From positions 62,001 to 126,000 of the forward strand of contig JABXNX010000076.1 of assembly GCA_014843695.1 (NCBI GenBank): 64,000 nucleotides of DNA, read 5' to 3'. This DNA is from Archivesica marissinica. Its lineage: Eukaryota; Mollusca; Bivalvia; Venerida; Vesicomyidae. The notes under the pieces were generated by a model. It was given only the letters and a program-made list of their open reading frames with translations, was not told the DNA's origin and made no database searches. Below are positions 53,790 through 64,000 of this stretch, in pieces; the stretch's first letter is position 1; each line of letters opens with the position of its first letter. The position numbers and the translations under genes are program-made.

Positions 53790-54186
53790 TATGTAGATGA
53801 ATAGTCCGTTGGTGTTTGTGTTAGCGTTGAACGTTGCACAGACAGCTTATGTCATTTAACGGCTGTTATCGGTGGAGGAAGACCAACCAGCGTGTCCCTC
53901 TGAGTAGTATATCAGGCATGGTCGATCGCCCAAGTATAGAATCATCGACCTTCCGCAAGCCAGCTGAATAACGTCCTCTCATGAAACACTTCGACATCCC
54001 CGGTTGAACCCAGGGCTGTGAGCGGCAAGTAATTTGAAGTCAACGAATCGCTCATACCCACTCGATCTGATACACCAGGTGAAAATTCCCAATAGTCTTC
54101 TTTTCTTGGTATTAATGGAAATATATATCAGACTAAACTATGATAAATCGAATACATAACACGAACATAGCACGTGGGAGGATGCA

Positions 54187-54372
54187 TATGTCGCAGTCCG
54201 GCGGCGGGCACTAAGGGTGTGGGGGTCGAGATCGACAAAGAAGGATGAAACTATTTTATAAATGTCTACTGCATTTTATTCTCGCGATCCTCAAAGCTTT
54301 CCCAGCTATTACAGCCTGTTCAGCCGTTTCTCTCTCTCTCTGCAACCAATATACAGTTTCATACTGTTATAG
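54187..54372. mobile_element. Copy-3-specific insertion
   Basis: About 185 bp (GTCGCAGTCCGGCGGCGGGC ... CATACTGTTATAG) absent from the matching site at 26520 in copy 2. It is more GC-rich at its start than its surroundings and contains a short CT tract. Family unknown. Confidence 0.6.
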
Positions 54373-54499
54373 GCCTACTCTGGTATGTGATATCTGTGAT
54401 CGGGATTATTCAAAAAGATGCTAGATGGACACTTGGTGTATATATGATGGTAACAGTTGATCTAGGTGGACATACTTCGATTTTGGAAGCAATCGATTA

Positions 54500-54755
54500 T
54501 AAGTTTAAACTTTATTTGTTTCACAGCGATTGCGAAGCAAGTTTTAACAAATTATATTAATCACTCTCGTTGGCGCGGATGGAAGCATAAATGTGATCAT
54601 TCGTGTTGGAGGAAACCGGAGTACCCGAAGAAAACCCACCTGTCCGATCTGGCGACCACAGTACCATCTTACATACTTTCATCTCCGAAGATCGAACCCG
54701 GGTTGCATTGGTGAGAAGAGAGCGCGCTAACGACTGCGCTAATTGGACATCCAAT
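54500..54755 (-). mobile_element. SINE family V
   Basis: Paralogous to 27543-27795. Just upstream is a single unit of the 44-bp minisatellite (54425-54475). Confidence 0.85.
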
Positions 54756-55154
54756 TCATCGATTACGGCCAGTGTTCGTGGCTGCTAGCGAAGTTTTGTC
54801 CACTTCCGTTTATTTCTGTAGTAAATTGGACACTTCGGTGACCACAATGACCACATGCGTTAACAAATTTATCTTTCTCCCAAAATCATACCACCTCCAT
54901 CTTATAATTCAAAATGATATCATAGTGGTCACCAAACATGATGCTGAAATGAACCTAAAGATCCTATCATACCTAGCTTACACAATACCTGTCGCTTGTT
55001 TATCTGTTTCAAAAGGTAGTTATAATGACTATCCTTTCAGCTGAATTGTGTCTGTGTTCTTTTCGAGTGATTCCAAAGGAATACTAAATGTATGGATTAG
55101 TGAACCATAACATTACAACCCATGCTCTTTAATGGGCAAATTGCATGTGTGTGT
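54756..55154. other. Non-coding, conserved between copies
   Basis: Counterpart of 27796-28227, with the same 90-codon open frame of unknown meaning (54772-55044). Confidence 0.3.
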
Positions 55155-55435
55155 GTTTTACGTTTATTTATCGTCGCTACCGGTTGCCCATATGAGCGAC
55201 GCCTCCTGAAGAGATTAGTCATTTTAGATTGTTGGAGGATAGTGCACTGATACAGACAGAGACCCATTCCTGAGTCTCATCTGGTTCAATTACGTGCACG
55301 GTGTACAGCACCGACAAGAGACCTCGGTTTAATGTCCCATCTTAATTTAATTAGGGTCAGACGGGGGATCGAACCTGCGATCACTGGATTACCAGTCCAG
55401 CGTGTTACCACTGGACTACAGATCTGTCTGTAAGG
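55155..55435 (-). mobile_element. SINE family T
   Basis: Paralogous to 28228-28505, with the Thr-like head complement TACCAGTCCAGCGTGTTACC. Confidence 0.85.
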
Positions 55436-55911
55436 CAAATTTCACAAACAAGACAGTTCTTTTATAACCTGACAATGCTTTGAACTAATTATTTAATTTA
55501 AGTTTAATATATATAAGAACTGTATCGCCATACGTCACTAATGCCATATTTGGACAAGGGGGTTACTGTGCAAAAGCTCGGGACAGTATTATCATACACA
55601 GTTACTGGAAGTATCTTTCTTTAACCAGGAATGTCTCCTTTCTAATTACAGAGAGGGGATGCCACTATGTTACTACAATACATTTGTATTGCTGATATAT
55701 GCCCTGTTTGTATATATTCTATGAACTTCCTCACTAATTATATGCAGCTGATATGCGCACTGGAAGCTACGGGCATACTCAGTTTTGGGCAGCGTTTTTT
55801 GTACAGTGTCTTACAGTTGATGTTGTTCCCATGATGGGGTATGGACAGGCACATGGTATGTCGCAAATCTGGCCAAGTTATAGTTAACATAGAAATACTG
55901 TTAATTCTATT

Positions 55912-56345
55912 AGGTCAGACGGGGGATCAAACATGCGATCCCTGGATTACCAGTCCAGCGTGTTACAACTGGACTACAGATCCGTATGTGAGCCATTTCT
56001 GACGTATGATACACCTCTTCCTTTATGAATATCAGTACTTCCCGAATTCTATGCTTGTATGCCTGGCGCCAGGCTGGTAGGCAATCGGTAAACATTATAT
56101 AACTTGCTGGCACATCACCAACCGGCCATATCTCCCTTGTGATGTTCGAACCTTCGACTTCCCGCTCCGTAGGGGGACGCCATAACCACTAGGCCCGGAG
56201 ATGTCAGGCGCCAGGCTGGTAGGCAAATCGGTAACCATTATATAACTAGCTGGCAGCTCACCAACCGGTCATAGCTCCCTGGTGATGTTCGAACCTTCGA
56301 CTTCCCGCTCCGTAGGGGGACGCCATAACCACTAAGCCCGGAGAC
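55912..56345 (-). repeat. SINE T head fragment and tandem tRNA-like pair
   Basis: 55912-55990 is the Thr-like head. 56065-56345 holds two units with CTGGTAGGCAATCGGTAA and TTCGAACCTTCGACTTCCCG, as at 29145-29425. Confidence 0.7.
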
Positions 56346-56870
56346 GGTTGCATTGTATTCCAGTATACTTTTACTTCCCTTATGTACTAGTATACACTAC
56401 TAGTTTGCATTGCATTAAATCCGAACTTTAATCAGGCTTGGCTCTTAACAATAGTAACATTGTTTAGCTGAATTAATCTAAATCGCATCTCTGTTTTCCA
56501 AGATCAGCATACGGTTTTGTACCCCGTACAAACAAGATGACCGATTGTTGTGACATAAATGCATGGCCATTTGCATCTAATAAAATAGAGGTTTACAGAA
56601 TTGGTAACACATTAAAACAAGTTTTGTATTGTCTTAGGCAATATATTTCACAAATGTTATATTTGTTACATGCAGTCAATTTGGACACTGCTTGCAAATG
56701 GTTTGGTTTCTAAAACCAAAATAAGCAGCCAGCTTACAGTTTCTTGTCAATATATGTCTATCAAACCTGAGTCCACCCTCAAATCAATGCTCCCTCTGCT
56801 TGTGTTCCCATGTGCCCACGTTAGAGATAGAGATAATATACATGCATACATCATATAATGCATGTTGACT
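56346..56870. other. End of segmental duplication and unique flank
   Basis: Similarity to copy 2 ends at 56621. Beyond it, nothing recognised to 56870. Confidence 0.6.
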
Positions 56871-56874
56871 AACT

Positions 56875-58045
56875 GGGGAGGGCACTAGCTAATGTTTGTA
56901 AAACTTGATGCCCAACCCATTTGCTTCTAGATTTTATTCGTGCACTGTTCAAGTATAAGCATAGCATTGTAGTTGCATCATTTTGCTTATATATTTATCA
57001 TGTTTATATTTGTAATTGTATTGTATATAAACAAGCATTGTAGTTGCATCATTTTGCTTATATATTTATCATGTTTATATTTGTAATTGTATTGTATATA
57101 AACAAGCATTGTAGTTGCATCATTTTGCTTATATATTTATCATGTTTATATTTGTAATTGTATTGTATATAAACAAGCATTGTAGTTGCATCATTTTGCT
57201 TATATATTTATCATGTTTATATTTGTAATTGTATTGTATATAAACAAGCATTGCAGTTGATCATTTTGCTTATATATTTACCATGTTTATATTTGTAATT
57301 GTATTGTATATAAACAAGCATTGTAGTTGCATCATTTTGCTTATATATTTACCATGTTTATATTTGTAATTGTATTGTATATAAACAAGCATTGTAGTTG
57401 CATCATTTTGCTAGTATATTTATCATGTTTATATTTGTAATTGTATTGTATATAAACAAGCATTGTAGTTGCATCATTTTGCTAGTATATTTATCATGTT
57501 TATATTTGTAATTGTATTGTATATAAACAAGCATTGTAGTTGCATCATTTTGCTTATATATTTATCATGTTTATATTTGTAATTGTATTGTATATAAACA
57601 AGCATTGTAGTTGCATCATTTTGCTTATATATTTATCATGTTTATATTTGTAATTGTATTGTATATAAACAAGCATTGTAGTTGCATCATTTTGCTTATA
57701 TATTTATCATGTTTATATTTGTAATTGTATTGTATATAAACAACTGTAGTTGCATCATTTTGCTAGTATATTTATCATGTTTATATTTGTAATTGTATTG
57801 TATATAAACAAGCATTGTAGTTGCATCATTTTGCTATATATTTATCATGTTTATATTTGTAATTGTATTGTATATAAACAAGCATTGTAGTTGCATCATT
57901 TTGCTTATATATTTATCATGTTTATATTTGTAATTGTATTGTATATAAACAAGCATTGTAGTTGCATCATTTTGCTTATATATTTATCATGTTTATATTT
58001 GTAATTGTATTGTATATAAACAAGCATTCAAATATGATTAAACTA
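56875..58045 (+). mobile_element. LINE-like 3' end expanded by a 72-bp satellite
   Basis: Starts GGGGAGGGCACTAGCTAATG ... TGATGCCCAACCCATTTGCT and ends CAAATATGATTAAACTAAA, the same borders as the 24090-24212 insertion. Between them are about 15 nearly identical 72-bp units (56957-58028) beginning AAGCATTGTAGTTGCATCAT. The satellite therefore grew inside the element. Confidence 0.8.
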
Positions 58046-58049
58046 AACC

Positions 58050-58165
58050 CCGGGTGCTCCGGTTTCCTCCAAGGCGAATAACCACATATATGCTCTCATC
58101 CATGCAACGAGAGTGATTAACATAAGTTGTTAAAGCTTGTTTCGCAATCATTGTAAAATAAATAA
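58050..58165 (+). mobile_element. SINE family V, 5' truncated
   Basis: CCGGGTGCTCCGGTTTCCTC ... GAGAGTGATTAACATAAGTT ... AAATAAATAAAGTTTA. The tRNA head is missing. Confidence 0.8.
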
Positions 58166-58204
58166 AGTTTATAATATATAGTCATCATGTTATATTATGA
58201 ACAA

Positions 58205-58445
58205 CATTGGGCGTGGCAGGTTCGATCCCCCGTCTGACCATGATACAATTAACAGTCTTTTAGATGGGACTTTAAACTGAGGTCTCGTGTTGGTGCTTTA
58301 CGTAAAATAACCAGAGGAGACTCTGGAATGGGTCTCTGTCTGTATCATTGCACTATCCTCCAAAAATCTAAAATGACTAATCTCTTCAGGAGGCGTCGCT
58401 CATATGGGCAACCGGTAGCGACGATAAATAAACGTAAAACACAAA
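58205..58445 (+). mobile_element. SINE family T
   Basis: GCAGGTTCGATCCCCCGTCT GACC ... GGAGGCGTCGCTCATATGGG CAACCGGTAGCGACGATAAA TAAACG. Good reference for the shared tail. Confidence 0.85.
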
Positions 58446-59187
58446 CACACAAGCGGTAAATCCATTACGAAAAGTATTCCAATTATACAAAAACTGTTGA
58501 CAGACTTATGATAATGAAAATTAGTAACGCTAAGCGAATTATTTGAAGGTAAAATTACTTTTGGAATGACTTCGTTATCAGATATTAGCTCTTGTTCGGA
58601 ATGTAATCAAGGCAGTGGTAATACGCTTGGACTGAGGTTTAGAACGGATTAAATCTTGGGACGTATTACGTTTTGAACAACCCTCGATTATCAGCTTGTA
58701 TCTGATGTTCGTAACGAAGGAATCGCATTAGTTTTTGAATGACACTTGCAGCAGATGTACACAGATACATAGACACCTACATATCGTGAGGTATATAGTA
58801 TTTACAACCCTGGGCTGAATGGTACCGGTGGAAGGTACTTAACCATTCTGAACTATTCTGTCACAAATATACCTTGTGGGGAATAATACGACAGCTTGTG
58901 TTCTGGGAAAGGAAGAATTGTTTACACATTTTTGTTGTATTGTTTAAGTATTAAGGATTAATTAAGTAAAATCAGGGTTGTTTAAAAAACTTCATAACAA
59001 TATTGCATCATTAGAATACACAGTGAATACGAAGGACAAACACGCCATTTCCAGACAAAGAACATACCAACAATCCATTGCCATGTTCGGGATCACATAC
59101 GTTACGCATGCCAGCTGGATAGCTTCTTCAAAATTCGACACCCCCTGTCGTCCTCTCTATCTCACAATTTTCGGCGTAAAATGTCTG
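58446..59187. other. Unassigned intergenic stretch
   Basis: No gene recognised. The small ORF at 58978-59217 runs into a foldback element and is not supported. Confidence 0.5.
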
Positions 59188-59300
59188 TTTCAAGGAAAAC
59201 AAAAATCATCCGGCTAATTCATTTTCTATATGATAATATAGTATAATAATGTTATATAAAATGAATTAGCCGTGTGATTTTTTTTGTCTTGAAAAAGGCT
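59188..59300. mobile_element. Foldback palindrome
   Basis: GGCTAATTCATTTT at about 59211-59224 pairs with AAAATGAATTAGCC at 59259-59272. The pairing extends outwards (TTCAAGG.AAACAAAAATCA with TGATTTTTTTTGTCTTGAA). Probably the end or core of a MITE. Confidence 0.7.
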
Positions 59301-59324
59301 TTTTAAGACGAACTTTCGGATGTC

Positions 59325-59505
59325 GAATTCCGTCGGACCGAACAAAATACTTCGACATAACCGACATTTGACTTAACGAACTTCGATATAAACATATCCA
59401 GTTATATGTAAAATGATAGCTCCTGAAACGGGACTTTGGTCCAAGTTCGAGATAACTGGATAATTCGACATAACCGACTTTGACATAACGGATGTCGACT
59501 GTATG
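59325..59505. mobile_element. DNA-transposon terminal region, pogo/Tigger-like
   Basis: Repeated GACATAACCGAC motifs and an end ACATAACGGATGTCGACTG resemble the CAGTCGACATCCGTTATGTC style of terminal repeat in pogo-type elements. Identification is from memory of the motif style only. Confidence 0.35.
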
Positions 59506-59817
59506 TGTACAAACTATTATTTGAGTCTTTAATAAAGATGAAACGTGTGATAAACCTTGTAGAATAACACCTGTAACAGGGCTGAGCCTAACGGCGTTCT
59601 CGCATTATTAACGATATTAATCAGTATGGCCAAACGCTGTCATAGTGTTTATGAGAGTACTGTCAGTGACAAATGGAGGGTATGTTTCTAGCCTGAAGAT
59701 ATGATACATTTAACTATAAAGGTTGAATGGTTCACATATAGAATACATCTGCAACTAACTGTCGAGGAACAACGTTCAGATTCAAATTGATTGGTTGAGA
59801 TTTGTTTATTCAGCACT

Positions 59818-59875
59818 ATGACAAAGTTAATTGTTTTGGCAGTTCTCGTTCTGGCAGTGATGTTAGTGCTACCAG
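59818..59875 (+). CDS. Small secreted cationic peptide, exon 1 (signal peptide)
   Basis: ATG at 59818-59820 opens MTKLIVLAVLVLAVMLVLP, an almost pure signal-peptide core. It ends in phase 1 at CCAG/GTAAGT, a consensus donor. The phase fits the acceptor at 61441, so exon 2 would complete a Gly codon and continue to a 59-residue prepropeptide. The exon and its donor are repeated twice more downstream (59922-59971 and 60018-60067), without ATG. Start chosen because it is the only ATG directly before the hydrophobic run. Confidence 0.65.
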
Positions 59876-60113
59876 GTAAGTTACCTCCGTTAAGGGGGTA
59901 TTGTTTGTTGCTTTCTTTTCGGTTAATTGTTCTGGCAGTTCTCGTTTTGGCAGTGGTGTTAGTGCTACCAGGTAAGTTACCTCCGTTAAGGGGGTATTGT
60001 TTGTTGCTTTCTTTTCGGTTAATTGTTTTGGCAGTTCTCGTTTTGGCAGTAATGTTAGTGTTACCAGGTAAGTTACCTCCGTTAAGGGGGTATTGTTTGG
60101 TTATTGCTTTCTT
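59826..60113 (+). repeat. 96-bp tandem triplication of signal exon and splice donor
   Basis: Units start at 59826, 59922 and 60018. Each includes the LIVLAVLVLAV coding region, the CCAG/GTAAGT donor and intronic CTCCGTTAAGGGGGTATTG. Since 96 is divisible by 3, the whole stretch is one open frame, and splicing from the second or third donor would add 32 or 64 residues in frame. The third unit ends in CTTTCTTTCGCAG, an acceptor-like sequence. Confidence 0.9.
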
Positions 60114-60470
60114 TCGCAGGATTATGGAATAGAACAGAACATAACAGTGTTTATGCTTTGACTTGAACATTACGTTCAAATACAAATACATAGCATTTAT
60201 ATTGCACAACAATTAAAAATTATTCTATTGCGTTTCAGATGCAATTTTAAACATTTACTCATGACCATACTATATGGAAATATAAATAAAAATGTATACA
60301 TATATAGATATAACTAGGATTCTAGTAATCGGATAAGAACATATGTTATCATAATATCTACACCATTACAGTATATAAGTGAATGATTGGATTAGCGATA
60401 AAAGTGGCAATATGAACAATAGACCCAAACACCGCCGTAAGAATGACAACCGTGATGTGGCCAGACCCCG

Positions 60471-60606
60471 AGGTTATAAAACTGTTCTCAGATCTCAAAC
60501 TCTAACTCAAAGAATTTTATTGGTCGAGTCTGAGTTATACACCCAGCAGAACCAATCAGAAGCTTGAGTCTGAGTTTGAGATTGGAGAATAGTTTTATAA
60601 CCTTTG
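60471..60606. mobile_element. Short TIR element (MITE) in the peptide gene intron
   Basis: GGTTATAAAACTGTTCTCAG ... CTCAAACTC at the left pairs with GAGTTTGAGATTGGAGAATA GTTTTATAACC at the right. About 135 bp, no coding capacity. Confidence 0.8.
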
Positions 60607-60639
60607 ACCAAGTACAGTGATTGGGATCATCACAGATGT

Positions 60640-60990
60640 TATTTTTGTACAAATAGCACAACACTTATCGTTCATAAAATTGCCTATGCAGATGGGTTTT
60701 CAGTTTGGACCGGAAATTGGCCTCCGACTCAATGTTTGTCAGATGACTAGGTAGATCGTTCCACAATTTGGGTCCAACGACGGCCATATATCTATCGGCT
60801 AATTTTGTTCGCCGTCTTGGGATGTTAAAGTTAGTGCCACTTTGTGATCTTAGTCTGTACCTTCATCATCGTCTATGTAATATGCGTGGATATGTACAGC
60901 GAGAGTGAATATTATAAACATTAATATCAATTGGGAAAATGTATCCATGTGCTGCAGCAAATAGTTACTGACTGATGATCATGAACTTTG
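60640..60990 (+). other. Possible retroelement-derived segment
   Basis: GATCGTTCCACAATTTGGGT CC ... AATTTTGTTCGCCGTCTTGG has the look of a widespread invertebrate repeat, but I cannot name it. Confidence 0.3.
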
Positions 60991-61214
60991 GAATTCGGAC
61001 CATCCGAATAAAATTAGATCTGCATATCCCACGATAATTGATAACACAGCTGTAGGTTGTAGTTGACTAGAATGAGTTTCTCAGCAGGGCTACGAGTATG
61101 TACTGTACACCCTAATAGAAAAATACTATATTAGCTAATACTATTTGGAAAGCAGGCAAGAAATAGAACATGGGCTTAGTCGTGTTATGTTTATGCATGC
61201 TATAGTGCAAACTG

Positions 61215-61395
61215 CAGAAGGCACTCCAATCCCAGAAGCATCTGTGGTTCTTTTACATGCCCGGTGTATAGCACCGATACTGGAAACCTCGAATCTGAAA
61301 GACTGTCAATATTATTAGAATCATGCAGTGGATCGAACATATGACCCATCGATTCGCAGTCTATCATAGCACCCACTGGACCACTGACTAGTCTG
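61215..61395 (-). mobile_element. SINE family T, strongly diverged
   Basis: Retains TCTGTGGTTCTTTTACATGC, CCGGTGTATAGCACCGATAC and a decayed Thr-like head complement (ATCGATTCGCAGTC). It ends about 45 bp before the peptide exon 2. Confidence 0.65.
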
Positions 61396-61441
61396 ATACG
61401 TCTTTCCATATGTAAATAAATACATCTTACTTTTATACCAG

Positions 61442-61563
61442 GTACCTTCGGAGATGAAGCTGCTGCCCTAGATGACAACATCAAAACGAGAGACCGAAGA
61501 TACGTCAAGGCCGTGAAGGTCACGCGTGTACAGGCAGTTAAAATCAGCCGTATACACCATTAG
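61442..61563 (+). CDS. Small secreted cationic peptide, exon 2 (propiece and mature peptide)
   Basis: Acceptor CTTACTTTTATACCAG, then a phase-1 start and 39 codons to TAG at 61561-61563. The first part is acidic (TFGDEAAALDDN), followed by KTRDRR, a dibasic processing site. The last 20 residues have net charge of at least +5, two terminal His, no Cys and no acidic residue, with Val/Ile spaced every two to three positions as in an amphipathic segment. Signal, acidic propiece, dibasic site and basic C-terminal peptide is the usual layout of antimicrobial-peptide or neuropeptide precursors. No family recognised. A minus-strand ORF over this region is a shadow. Confidence 0.6.
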
Positions 61564-61849
61564 CCTTATTCGTGAGCGTCTATTTTATATTGTACTTGTC
61601 TTGTTTTAAGGAAGGAATTGATATAATATTATTGCGAATACATTACTTCCGCAATGGTATACTTATAGCATATAGTAGACAACTATATATGCCAGTGCAT
61701 GGTAGATTAATACACAACTACCGCATACATTTATAACACAAACGGGAGAAATTAAATATTCTACATCTATCTCGTTGAATATAATATACAGATAACTACC
61801 GTATACATTTATAACATGGACGTATTACTCAATGTTCGCATTGGCCCGG
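61564..61849. other. Presumed 3' UTR and flank
   Basis: No clear AATAAA. ACTACCGCATACATTTATAA occurs twice (about 61718 and 61796), a short tandem repeat. Confidence 0.45.
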
Positions 61850-62090
61850 GAATCGAGCCCTGCTGGAGCTGTTACCACGCTGTCCTTAGGCATGGTATTT
61901 ACAGGTTACATTGCCTGCTCTCTCTCCCTCGTGGCTTTGGATTTCCATTACGAGTGTGCCCTTAAGCAAGGCATTTAAATGACATGTTGCCTCTTCTCTC
62001 TCCCTCGTGGCGATTGATTCCACCAGGAATGAGGGCTCGCGTGATTAATATAAGTTGTAAGAACTTGTTTCGCAATAGAGCTAAAATAAT
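61850..62090 (+). mobile_element. SINE family B, with partial duplication
   Basis: GAATCGAGCCCTGCTGGAGC, then the CCTTAGGCATGGTATTTACA and CCCTTAAGCAAGGCATTTAA middles in tandem, then CGTGGCGATTGATTCCACCA and the family tail. Confidence 0.75.
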
Positions 62091-62860
62091 TGTCGCATTT
62101 CTGGTATTCACAATAAGCGTGTCCGTACAGTATTGTCCCAAACAAGTGTGCACCACAAACTCACAACTGTTCCTGTAACTGTTTTTGATTGCCGGACCAT
62201 CTAACATCGCCATCATAGCAAGATAGGTGTGGCTGCTATCATTGTCGCCAACATGAGATTTTATTAGCCAACTTTGGCATATTTTAGCCAATGGCGACGT
62301 TGGCGATTGACAGCACAGACCCCTATTATTCCATATAACACAATTATTGACAATCTCAGCTGACCTTACCGTTTATCAAAGGATACAGCGTCCGTTCGAT
62401 GACCGATTATCAATCACTGGACCCCACCTCGAGCCTAAATCCGAAACTATTTACTGAACGGCTTAAGAGACATCATGGCTGCCATGTGTAATGCTTTCTT
62501 AGAATCACATACCTATTCAGAAAGGCTAACTTGTAATGTATGCGAGTGTCCCGTACCCTTGCAATGTTAATAAGGCATCATGCTAAACATGATTTACGTG
62601 CATCCAGTTAATCGATAATGTGATTTACTAACATAACATAGCAGAACATATAGAGTATAAGACTTAGGCATTACATAGGCCGTAATCATAATAATACATA
62701 TACAACTGGATGGAACTGGATACTATAATGTCAACATTAAACATTAAAGCACGTCAACCATTGACAGCCGTTCGGAAAAGCTCGGAAGCGATCGGTGATA
62801 CTAATTTGCATACGGTGAACTATTTTTAGAATTTATTTAAACCAGATGAGAGTGACTGCC
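62091..62860. other. Unassigned intergenic stretch
   Basis: No gene or repeat recognised with confidence. Confidence 0.5.
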
Positions 62861-62869
62861 TACTTTCTG

Positions 62870-63085
62870 GTAATCCAGGGATCGCAAGTTCGATCCCCCG
62901 TCTGACCCTAATGAAATTAACAGTCTTTCAGATGGGACATTAAACCGATGTCTCGTGTCGGTACTTTACACCGTGCACGTAAAAGAACCAGAGGAGACTA
63001 TGGAATGCGTCTCTGTCTGTATCATTGCACTATCCTCCAAACATCTAAAATGACTAATCGGTAAATAAACGTAAACACACACACA
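62870..63085 (+). mobile_element. SINE family T, 5' and 3' shortened
   Basis: GTAATCCAGGGATCGCAAGT TCGATCCCCCGTCTGACC ... CCTCCAAACATCTAAAATGA, then a tail missing the GGCGTCGCTCATATGG segment. Confidence 0.8.
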
Positions 63086-63154
63086 CTGCCTACTTTCAGT
63101 AGAAATAGCATATTTCTCTTTGCAATGGTACTTTGAGCCTTATAAACTATGGCT

Positions 63155-63205
63155 ATATAGGATCTTACATGAGTGGTGATTTCATACTATATTCTATGAG
63201 TGCAT
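63155..63205. mobile_element. Foldback MITE, left-arm fragment
   Basis: GGATCTTACATGAGTGGTGA TTTCATACTATATT matches 38885-38930. Confidence 0.7.
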
Positions 63206-63249
63206 ACGTTGAGCCGTAATACATCTCAAGGAAACCAGTATGGTTCATC

Positions 63250-63408
63250 CGTACGCTGTAGTAAATAGTCCTTGATAATCAACCAAACAACTCCACGCAA
63301 ATAATCGTACGCTGTAATAAATAGTCCTTGATAATCAACCAAACAACTCAATGCAAATAATCGTACGCTGTAGTAAATAGTCCTTGATAATCAATCAAAT
63401 ACTCGACA
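63250..63408. repeat. 55-57-bp tandem repeat, 3 units
   Basis: CGTACGCTGTAGTAAATAGT CCTTGATAATCAACC starts at 63250, 63305 and 63362. Confidence 0.9.
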
Positions 63409-64000
63409 CAATACTTTTAATCCTCTGTGCATATTTAAGCAGTTTATTTTCAACAAATATAGCATGCACACACACTTAATGCCGACTGTGTAGAGCTAGC
63501 TGTCATGCCGCAACCAATCAGAAACCTTCCAGGCTGTATTACACGTGTGTACATACACTGCAATATGTGATGTTTGTACCAAACTGAATACAAGCAAAGT
63601 TATGTGATACACGTATGTCTATTATTAATAATATGGAGTAAATGTGTTTCAGGTACTGATGATGTGAAGATATATTGACAATGTAGCGAAGCTGTGTATA
63701 CGTCAGCGATGCTGTGTAAATACGTCACTGAAATTTATCTTACATGACAGACGATTAAAAACATATAAATAATATTATAATACTGTTTGTTATTTCTGCT
63801 GTATACTTTAGTTGTGTTTGTGTCAGGTTGTATACTTTCTCTTAGCCTGCGTTTCAGTCCGTCGATGTTTCACTAATTTACTTCTGGCAAAATGACGTTG
63901 ATATTATTAGAAACGGCTCAATACGGCACAATTGATGGTCTCGGTGTTAAGATATATTATATGACTGACTGGGCACAATATAGCAACGCCTGTTCTCAAG
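63409..64000. other. Unassigned intergenic stretch
   Basis: AT-rich; CAGCCAATCAGAAACC-like and ACACGTGTGTACATAC fragments resemble 38640-38690. No gene recognised. Confidence 0.45.

Noticed and set aside
59791..60132. 113-codon three-helix membrane protein
   Set aside because: The upstream start is TTG rather than ATG. Each unit contains a consensus donor, and the phase match to 61442 makes a spliced peptide more likely.
59688..60212. Minus-strand 174-codon repeat ORF
   Set aside because: Antisense shadow of the 96-bp triplication.
61200..61523. Minus-strand 107-codon ORF
   Set aside because: Half is a decayed SINE and the rest is antisense to peptide exon 2, which has better splice and frame evidence.

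Overview
This is eukaryotic, AT-rich, repeat-laden genomic DNA. Split genes with GT-AG introns, tRNA-derived SINEs, TTAA-flanked MITEs, a Harbinger transposase fragment and lineage-expanded LDLa and C-type lectin genes suggest a marine invertebrate, most likely a bivalve mollusc. That assignment is inference; nothing here fixes the species. There is one 1000-N scaffold gap (14330-15329).

The central content is a segmentally amplified gene present in three copies, all on the + strand. By matching splice phases I assembled a model whose exons encode a chymotrypsin-fold domain followed by a long run of LDL-receptor class A (LDLa) exons. Copy 1 (1-7408) enters the window in an intron, has exons d, e and f, and is cut off before the LDLa array. 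Copy 2 (15330-24502) keeps e, f and the LDLa array, but has lost d and probably a-c. Copy 3 (40208-52138) has a-f plus the array. The protease fold is catalytically dead at all three triad positions (His57 to Gly, Asp102 to Met, Ser195 to Arg), so this is a serine protease homologue. Exon e is frameshifted in copies 2 and 3 by different deletions. Several LDLa exons have lost acceptors or gained stops, so copies 2 and 3 look partly or wholly pseudogenised.

The introns of this gene carry large minisatellites that start at or just after the splice donor, and several repeat units contain a donor-like GTAAG or GTGAGG. Examples are about 139 units of 38 bp at 838-6119, a 63-bp array spanning the exon c/intron boundary, 55/50-bp arrays after exon b, and a 47-bp array after exon e. 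Copy number differs sharply between the paralogous segments.

The duplicated block continues past the gene (24500-29720 matches 52140-56621) as SINEs, a TTAA MITE and two more minisatellites. Next to its end in copy 2 lies a HARBI1-like transposase N-terminus (29896-30183).

Outside the duplication are two intact, apparently intronless secreted lectins with a TSP1-like and a C-type lectin domain (9676-10395 minus; 34454-35212 plus) and a truncated third (9215-9574 minus). At 59818-61563 there is a previously untracked two-exon gene for a tiny secreted, cysteine-free, cationic peptide with a signal peptide, acidic propiece and dibasic site. Its signal-peptide exon and splice donor are tandemly triplicated in frame.

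The rest is mobile-element debris: at least five tRNA-headed SINE families that share two kinds of 3' tail, two TTAA MITE families, palindromic foldback elements, LINE-like 3' ends and satellites.
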